A stretch of DNA of 64,000 nucleotides, taken from assembly GCF_016907675.1 (NCBI RefSeq), contig NZ_JAFBCJ010000001.1:2294001-2358000 (forward strand), written 5' to 3'. Positions 59,393 through 64,000 of the stretch are shown here, one piece after another (position 1 is the stretch's first letter; every line of letters begins with the position of its first letter). The notes beneath the pieces were generated by a model, which had not been told where the DNA came from, did not search any database, and saw only the letters and a program-made list of their open reading frames with translations. This DNA is from Geodermatophilus bullaregiensis. Its GTDB lineage: Bacteria > Actinomycetota > Actinomycetes > Mycobacteriales > Geodermatophilaceae. Made by a program: the position numbers and the translations under genes.

Positions 59393-60296
59393 GGACCACG
59401 AGCGCGCCGGCCACCTGCCAGCCGGTGAGCACCTGCTCGAGCCACAGCCAGGCGACGACGGAGGCGAGCACGGGCTCGACGGTGGCCACCAGCCCGGCGG
59501 TCGTGGGCGGCAGGTGGCGCAGCGCCGCGATCGAGAGCCAGAACGGCGCGATGGCCCCCAGGACGACGATCCACAGCACCAGCAGCCACAGCGGCAGGGT
59601 GAGCTGCGCCAGCGAGACGGGCACCCGCTCGCCGAGCACCCCGGGCGCGAACGGCGTGAACGGCGCGACGACGGCCCAGAACAGGCCGGCGGCCACGAAG
59701 GTCCAGGTGGTGAGCGTGACCGGGTCGCGGGTCACGGTCCCCCGCTCACCCATCAGGTAGTACGTGGCCAGGCACACCGCCGCGGCGAGGCCGGCGGCGA
59801 CGCCGAGCGGGTCGAGCGAGCCGCCGCCCTGCCAGACCTGCGCGACGAGGACCAGTCCCGACAGCGACAGCCCGAGCGCCAGCCAGATCCGCGGGCGCAC
59901 CGGCTCCCGGCGCACGAGGCGCACCCACAGCGCGATGCCGACCGGCGCGGTCATCTCGAACACCAGCGCGATGCCGACCGGCAGCCGGCCGATGGCCACG
60001 AAGTACAGGAACTGGGTCAGCGCCACGCCGACGACGCCGAACACCGCGAGGAAGGGCACCTCGCGCCAGGTGATCCGCAGCCGCCCCGGTGCCACGACCG
60101 CCAGCGCGACCAGCAGCCCGACCGCCGCGCCGCCGCAGCGCAGGGCGGTCAGCCAGGTGGCCGGGATCCCGGCCTGCAGCGCCAGCGTCGACACGGTGCC
60201 GTTGACGGCGAACAGCCCCGCCGCGGCCACGGTGAGCAGGTAGCCGACGGCGGGGCGGCGGGTGTGCGGCACATCCGTGACTGTAGCGGTCGTCAC
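59295..60296 (-). CDS. EamA/DMT-family transporter (RhtA-like)
   Basis: Ten-helix drug/metabolite transporter of 333 residues. Two EamA repeats: AVNGTVSTLALQAGIPATWL to LVLVAQVWQGGGS and GVAAGLAAAVCLATYYLMGE to WLWLEQVLTGWQVAG. Likely exports amino acids or other small metabolites. GTG 60296 start without a clear ribosome site; its 3' end overlaps the tail of the binding-protein pseudogene. Confidence 0.88.
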   Translation of the reverse strand: MTTATVTDVPHTRRPAVGYLLTVAAAGLFAVNGTVSTLALQAGIPATWLTALRCGGAAVGLLVALAVVAPGRLRITWREVPFLAVFGVVGVALTQFLYFVAIGRLPVGIALVFEMTAPVGIALWVRLVRREPVRPRIWLALGLSLSGLVLVAQVWQGGGSLDPLGVAAGLAAAVCLATYYLMGERGTVTRDPVTLTTWTFVAAGLFWAVVAPFTPFAPGVLGERVPVSLAQLTLPLWLLVLWIVVLGAIAPFWLSIAALRHLPPTTAGLVATVEPVLASVVAWLWLEQVLTGWQVAGALVVLTGIALAQTARAGAAAQPAPAPVPETPAPLAR

Positions 60297-60364
60297 GGGT
60301 TACGCCACCTACCCGGTGCGGGCGCCCCCGTCGCGCTGCCGGCACCACCGCGGGTGTGCGGCCG

Positions 60365-60769
60365 TCACTGCGCGCTCGCCGGGTCCATCCACAGGACCTC
60401 CCAGACGTGCCCGTCGGGGTCGGTGAAGCTCGCGCCGTACATGAACCCGTGGTCCTGCGCCGGCTTCCACGTGCCGCCGCCGGCGCCCATCGCCTTCCCG
60501 ACCATCGCGTCGACCTCCTCACGGCTGTCGCAGGACAGGGCGTACAGGGCCGCCGTCGCCGTCCGCGGGTCGGCCGTGGCGGTGCCCCCGGGCAGGAAGT
60601 CGGCGAACCTGGCGTGGGACAGCAGCTGCAGGTGGATCGCGTCGCTGACGACCACCGAGGCCGACGCGTCGTCGGAGAACTGCTCGTCGATCGAGAAGCC
60701 GAGGGCCGTGTAGAACGCGCGGCTGGCCGCCAGGTCGGTCACCGGCAGGTTCACGAAGATCATGCGCAC
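60365..60769 (-). CDS. VOC family protein (glyoxalase superfamily, PhnB-like)
   Basis: A 134-residue protein, VRMIFVNLPVTDLAASRAFY start, FDLA-type FTALGFSIDE module and DPDGHVWEVLWMDP end. It is the lactoylglutathione-lyase-like group with unclear chemistry. GTG at 60769 was chosen because GGGAG lies six bases upstream; ATG at 60763 is possible. Confidence 0.85.
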   Translation of the reverse strand: MRMIFVNLPVTDLAASRAFYTALGFSIDEQFSDDASASVVVSDAIHLQLLSHARFADFLPGGTATADPRTATAALYALSCDSREEVDAMVGKAMGAGGGTWKPAQDHGFMYGASFTDPDGHVWEVLWMDPASAQ

Positions 60770-60852
60770 GGGGGACTCCCTTCGTCGGTGGACCCGCCTC
60801 GAGGCCCGTCGGGAGCACAGACACTCCGGCCGGCGCGAACTCATCGGCACCC

Positions 60853-60926
60853 CCTCCCGACGATCATGGAGTCGTGACCACGTCCGCGGCCCGGACGGTG
60901 GTCAGGGCTCCATGATCGTCGGGGGG
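60853..60926. repeat. Long intergenic hairpin element
   Basis: Perfect 16-base arms CCCGACGATCATGGAG (60856-60871) and its complement (60908-60923) enclose an inner stem GACCACGTCCG / CGGACGGTGGTC with one bulge. Size and design recall the 80-bp elements but the core sequence differs. It lies between the VOC gene and the divergent membrane protein gene. Confidence 0.7.
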
Positions 60927-61001
60927 AGGGGAGGGGAGGCGTCGGGGACACCACAGCGCGGATCGGGGCGGCGGGCGCCCCGAGCGGGCACCCTCGGGAG
61001 G

Positions 61002-61370
61002 GTGACCGAGCCCCGCCCGCCGTGGTCGCGGCGCCGCCGCCGGACGCTGGTCGGGCTGGCGCTGGGCGCGGTCGCCGGCGGCCTCGGCGCGCTGGTGCTG
61101 CCCGCCCAGTACGGCGTGACCTCGGCGTTCGTCGCCGCCCTGTGCGCCTTCCTCTTCGTCGTCGCGCTGGTCGTGTTCCTCGCCGTCCCGGGACCGGACA
61201 CCCTCGGCACGCTGCTGCGGTCGACCCCGCTGGGCGGGGCGGTCCTCGTCGTCGCCGTCCTGCTGTACCTGTCGACGGCGGGTGAGCCGCTGCGCTGGCT
61301 GTGGCTGCTGGCCGCGGCCGGCGGCGCCGCCTGGCTGGGGACGGCGCTGTGGCTGGCCCGCCGCGACTGA
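61002..61370 (+). CDS. Small four-helix membrane protein
   Basis: A 122-residue hydrophobic protein with four predicted helices (about 15-35, 40-62, 75-93 and 97-117), starting MTEPRPPWSRRRRRTLVGLA. No recognised family. GTG 61002 has GGGAGG immediately before it, closer than ideal, so the start is uncertain. Function unknown. Confidence 0.6.
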   Translation: MTEPRPPWSRRRRRTLVGLALGAVAGGLGALVLPAQYGVTSAFVAALCAFLFVVALVVFLAVPGPDTLGTLLRSTPLGGAVLVVAVLLYLSTAGEPLRWLWLLAAAGGAAWLGTALWLARRD

Positions 61371-61418
61371 CCCGACCCGGCCGGCCGTGCCGGACCTGAC
61401 CGGCGGCAGACTGCCCGG

Positions 61419-62198
61419 GTGGACCTGCCCTCCGCCTTCTACGTCCCGGACGGCGACGGTCTCGTCGCCACCGCGCTGACCATCGGGCCGTGGGACCCCG
61501 GTCTCCAGCACGCCGGGCCGCCCGCCGCGCTGCTGGTGCGGGAGGCCGAGCGCGCGAGCGGCATCCCCGGCGGGCAGACCGTGCGGCTGGCCTTCGACGT
61601 CCTCGGGCCGGTCCCGGTGGGGCCGGTGCAGGTCGCCGCCCGGGTGCTGCGGCCGGGCCGGCGGATCGAGCTGGTCGAGGCCACGCTCACCGCGGGCGGG
61701 CGGGCGGCCGTGCGGCTCACCGCCTGGCGGATGCGCTGCGGCGGGGCGTCCTCGGTCTCCCCGGCGCAGCGGCACCCTGTCGCGCCGGAGGACGCCGGGC
61801 CCACCGAGTTCGGCGTGTTCTCCGAGCCGGTCGCCTACCACCGGGCGCTGGAGTGGCGACTGGCGTCGGGCTCGCTGGCCGAGCCCGGTCCGGCGGCCAC
61901 CTGGACCCGCCCGCGGTGCACCCTGGTCGAGGGCGAGCCGATGACGCCGCTGCAGCACCTGGTGGCGATGACCGACGCGGCCAGCGGCATCTCCGCCGAG
62001 CTGGACTGGCAGCGGGCGACCTTCGCCAACGTCGACCTCGTCGTCGCCCTGTTCCGCCCACCCGCCGGGGAGTGGCTGGCCATGGACGCCACGACGACGC
62101 TCGGACCGGCCGGCGTCGGACAGTGCAGCGCCGACCTCTACGACGCCGAGGGGCGCATCGGCCGCTCGATCGCGTCGCTGTTCGTGGAGCCGCGCTGA
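61419..62198 (+). CDS. Thioesterase family protein (double hotdog)
   Basis: A 259-residue acyl-CoA thioesterase-like protein: ALTIGPWDPGLQHAGPPAAL at the N-terminus, LAFDVLGPVPVGPVQVAARV in the first hotdog, and the second starting near 150 with PMTPLQHLVAMTDAASGISA and WLAMDATTTLGPAGVGQCSA. Matches the TesB-like 4HBT_3 family of actinobacteria. Substrate unknown. Confidence 0.87.
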   Translation: MDLPSAFYVPDGDGLVATALTIGPWDPGLQHAGPPAALLVREAERASGIPGGQTVRLAFDVLGPVPVGPVQVAARVLRPGRRIELVEATLTAGGRAAVRLTAWRMRCGGASSVSPAQRHPVAPEDAGPTEFGVFSEPVAYHRALEWRLASGSLAEPGPAATWTRPRCTLVEGEPMTPLQHLVAMTDAASGISAELDWQRATFANVDLVVALFRPPAGEWLAMDATTTLGPAGVGQCSADLYDAEGRIGRSIASLFVEPR

Positions 62199-62276
62199 GC
62201 GTCCTGCCAGGGAGAACCGGTTGGATGGGGCCGACCCGCCGAGGACGCCCGACGAGGACGGAGGAGGTGACCTGCC

Positions 62277-63179
62277 GTGGGACCACTGACCGCCCTGCTC
62301 GACTGGCTCGCCAGCCGGGGCCTGGAGATCGTGCTGATCGTCCTGGGCTCGGTGCTGCTCGCCCGCTTCATCACGTGGGTGGGCACGCGGATCACCGACC
62401 GCATCGACGCCCGCTCGACCGGCGGCGACGTGCTGGTGCGCTCGGAGGCGGCCAAGCACCGCCACTCACTGACCCAGGTGATCACCTGGTCGCTGATCGT
62501 GCTCGTCTACACGGTGGCGGCCTTCTACGTCCTCGACCGCCTCGGCGTCCCGGTCACCGGGCTGGTGGCGCCGGCCACCGTGCTCGGCGTGGGCCTGGGC
62601 TTCGGCGCACAGCGGATCGTGGGCGACGTGCTGGCCGGCTTCTTCCTCATCACCGAGCGCCAGTACGGGTTCGGCGACGTCGTCTCGATCGCCGTCGTCG
62701 GCGGCGGGGACCCGGCCAGCGGCACGGTCGAGGACGTCACGCTGCGCGTCACGCGGCTGCGCTCGGCCGACGGCGAGGTGGTCACCGTGCCGAACGGGCA
62801 GATCGTCAAGGTCGTCAACCTCTCCCGCGACTGGGCCCGCGCCGTGGTCGACGTCCCGGTGCCGACGACGGCCGACGTCAACCGGGTCAACGAGATCCTC
62901 CGCGAGGTCGGCTCCGAGGCCTTCGCCGACGCCGGACTGCGCCGCCTGCTGCTCGACGAGCCCAGCGTCATGGGCGTGGAGAGCATCGACCTCGAGCAGG
63001 TGAACGTGCGGGTGGTCGCCCGGACGCTGCCCGGCCGCCAGTTCGAGGTGGGCCGCGACCTGCGCGAGCGCATCGTGGTGGCCTTCCGCCGGGCCGGGCT
63101 CACGCTCACCCCGGCCCCGCCGCTCGAGCCGGCGCCCGCGGGTGCGGGCTCGAGCGGCCGCCCCGGGACGAAGCCGTGA
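62277..63179 (+). CDS. Mechanosensitive ion channel protein (MscS family)
   Basis: A 300-residue channel with three membrane helices (about 14-34, 62-85, 92-115). The pore helix contains LGVGLGFGAQRIVGDVLAGF and the beta domain ADGEVVTVPNGQIVKVVNLS, both MscS signatures. It opens at hypo-osmotic shock. GAGGAGG precedes GTG 62277. Its stop overlaps the GTG of the next gene. Confidence 0.92.
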   Translation: MGPLTALLDWLASRGLEIVLIVLGSVLLARFITWVGTRITDRIDARSTGGDVLVRSEAAKHRHSLTQVITWSLIVLVYTVAAFYVLDRLGVPVTGLVAPATVLGVGLGFGAQRIVGDVLAGFFLITERQYGFGDVVSIAVVGGGDPASGTVEDVTLRVTRLRSADGEVVTVPNGQIVKVVNLSRDWARAVVDVPVPTTADVNRVNEILREVGSEAFADAGLRRLLLDEPSVMGVESIDLEQVNVRVVARTLPGRQFEVGRDLRERIVVAFRRAGLTLTPAPPLEPAPAGAGSSGRPGTKP

Positions 63180-63682
63180 CCGTCCCCGGCGCGCCGCGCC
63201 CGGACGAGCGCGGCCCCGACAGCCCGGGCGGCGACCCCGCGGCCCGCGGGCGCTTCGGCCTGTCCGGCCGCTCCCGGGTGCCCGGGCACATCGGCCGCGC
63301 GCGCACCTCGACCGTGGTCCTGACCGTGCTGTTCCTGGGCCTGGGCCTGCTCTACCTCTACGTCCGCCCGCCGACGCCGGCCGTCCCGGGAGGGACGGTG
63401 ACGCCCGGGGTCACCACGCCGGCCCCCGCGCCGGCGACGACCCCGGTACCGACGACGACCGCGCCGACCTCCGACGCCCCCGCGACGACGACCGGGGAGA
63501 CGCCCGGTGGGACGACCGGTAGGACGACCGGGCCGACGACGAGCGGCGGGACCACGACGGACCCGACGCCCGGGGAGACGACGGACGAGGCGCCGGCGAC
63601 GACCGCGCCGACCCCCGCCGACGAGGCGCCGCAGACCACCGGCGAGCCGGCGCCGACCCCCGGGACCACGCCGACGGGCTGA
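63176..63682 (+). CDS. Thr/Pro-rich single-pass membrane protein
   Basis: A 168-residue protein: about 40 hydrophilic residues, a single membrane helix STVVLTVLFLGLGLLYLYV, then a roughly 105-residue extracellular region dominated by Thr, Pro and Ala (TTPAPAPATTPVPTTTAPTS). Such tails are often mannosylated or span the wall. GTGA-coupled to the MscS gene, suggesting a shared role or simply shared expression. Function unknown. Confidence 0.7.
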   Translation: MTVPGAPRPDERGPDSPGGDPAARGRFGLSGRSRVPGHIGRARTSTVVLTVLFLGLGLLYLYVRPPTPAVPGGTVTPGVTTPAPAPATTPVPTTTAPTSDAPATTTGETPGGTTGRTTGPTTSGGTTTDPTPGETTDEAPATTAPTPADEAPQTTGEPAPTPGTTPTG

Positions 63683-63707
63683 CCCCACCCCCGCGCGTGG
63701 ACAGCCG

Positions 63708-63727
63708 ACGTGAACGGCCGTTAACGT
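63708..63727 (+). promoter_or_regulatory. 20-bp near-perfect palindrome before the carboxylase gene
   Basis: ACGTGAACGGCCGTTAACGT has one mismatched pair around an AACGGCCGTT core. The form is typical of TetR-family operators. It ends 36 bases before the carboxylase start codon. In actinobacteria, acyl-CoA carboxylase and leucine catabolism operons are often under TetR-type repressors (inference). Confidence 0.6.
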
Positions 63728-63763
63728 CCGGGGCGACCCCCGCACTCCCCCCTGGAGGACGAC

Positions 63764-64000
63764 ATGGCAGCCGACGTCGAGGCCGCCGCGATCGCGGCTC
63801 CGGCCGCCCCCGCGTCGCCCCGCGCGCGGCACGAGGCCCTGGTCGCCGACCTGCGCGAACGGCTGCGGCAGCGGGCGCTCGGCGGGTCGGCGTCGGCGCG
63901 GGCCCGCCACGTCGAGCGCGGCAAGCTGCTCCCCCGCGACCGGGTCGCCCACCTGCTCGACCCCGGCAGTCCCTTCCTCGAGCTGTCGCCGCTGGCCGCC
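63764..64000 (+). CDS. Acyl-CoA carboxylase beta (carboxyltransferase) subunit, 5' end
   Basis: Start of a biotin-dependent carboxyltransferase of the methylcrotonyl/propionyl-CoA type. The 79 visible residues include [40 protein letters not shown] and [12 protein letters not shown], the conserved N-terminus of the beta subunits. The methylcrotonyl-CoA branch is favoured by [11 protein letters not shown] and the TetR-type site. The rest lies outside the window. GGAGGAC precedes the ATG. Confidence 0.87.
   Translation, partial: MAADVEAAAIAAPAAPASPRARHEALVADLRERLRQRALGGSASARARHVERGKLLPRDRVAHLLDPGSPFLELSPLAA

Noticed and set aside
54510..60296. Search for a siderophore biosynthesis cluster beside the uptake genes
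   Set aside because: No NRPS or NIS synthetase genes are present; the locus is uptake and reduction only.

Overview
The window is very GC-rich, gene-dense DNA with many GTG starts, overlapping operons and almost no spare sequence. It carries actinobacterial hallmarks: a c-di-AMP (ydaO-type) leader before a NlpC/P60 hydrolase, GTP-dependent PEP carboxykinase, IdeR/DtxR-type iron boxes, a HelD/HelR-like helicase and an actinobacterial VLRF1-type release factor. A soil or stone actinobacterium of the Frankiales/Geodermatophilaceae kind is my inference; no rRNA or other definitive marker is present. I saw no tRNA, rRNA, CRISPR array, insertion sequence or prophage.

Layout. 1-4.5 kb: branched-chain amino acid type ABC importer (livK-G-F-H-M, minus strand, the last gene cut by the window edge), preceded by a 26-bp perfect palindrome. 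4.6-8.1 kb: a tyrosine phosphatase, a GAF-GGDEF diguanylate cyclase and a 50-residue protein. 8.2-14.5 kb: a complete fructose phosphotransferase cluster, with ptsI divergent from deoR-fruK-fruA-ptsH and two strong hairpins after ptsH. 14.6-19.8 kb: an SRPBCC protein and a branched-chain 2-oxoacid dehydrogenase operon (E1alpha-E1beta-E2) divergent from its likely Lrp-type regulator. 19.8-28.3 kb: small proteins, a serine beta-lactamase-like hydrolase, a riboswitch-controlled peptidoglycan hydrolase, a YihY/BrkB membrane protein and a class A penicillin-binding protein that overlaps it tail to tail by 325 bp. 28.4-35.5 kb: helicase, zinc alcohol dehydrogenase, release factor, MFS transporter and PEP carboxykinase. 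35.6-43.3 kb: a truncated Old Yellow Enzyme gene, an ArsR/SRPBCC pair with a long operator palindrome, DsbA-like protein, cation efflux protein, FKBP isomerase, SDR and alpha-glucosidase. 43.4-54.5 kb: two divergent MFS exporters, acyl-CoA dehydrogenase, a DeoR-DUF4406-Nudix operon, esterase, acetoacetyl-CoA synthetase, glutathione peroxidase and a second DsbA-like protein. 54.5-60.3 kb: a siderophore uptake locus with two iron boxes, whose substrate-binding gene has an apparent internal deletion. 60.3-64 kb: VOC protein, thioesterase, MscS channel coupled to a Thr/Pro-rich membrane protein, and the start of a biotin-dependent carboxylase beta subunit behind a TetR-type palindrome.

The least ordinary signals are non-coding. 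An 80-bp double-palindrome element occurs in two full copies and one half copy. A separate hairpin element of about 60 bp occurs twice and each time contains the stop codon of a minus-strand gene. A third, unrelated intergenic hairpin of about 74 bp lies near 60.9 kb. Several operator-like palindromes sit at predicted promoters. Two metabolic genes are truncated while their neighbours stay intact.
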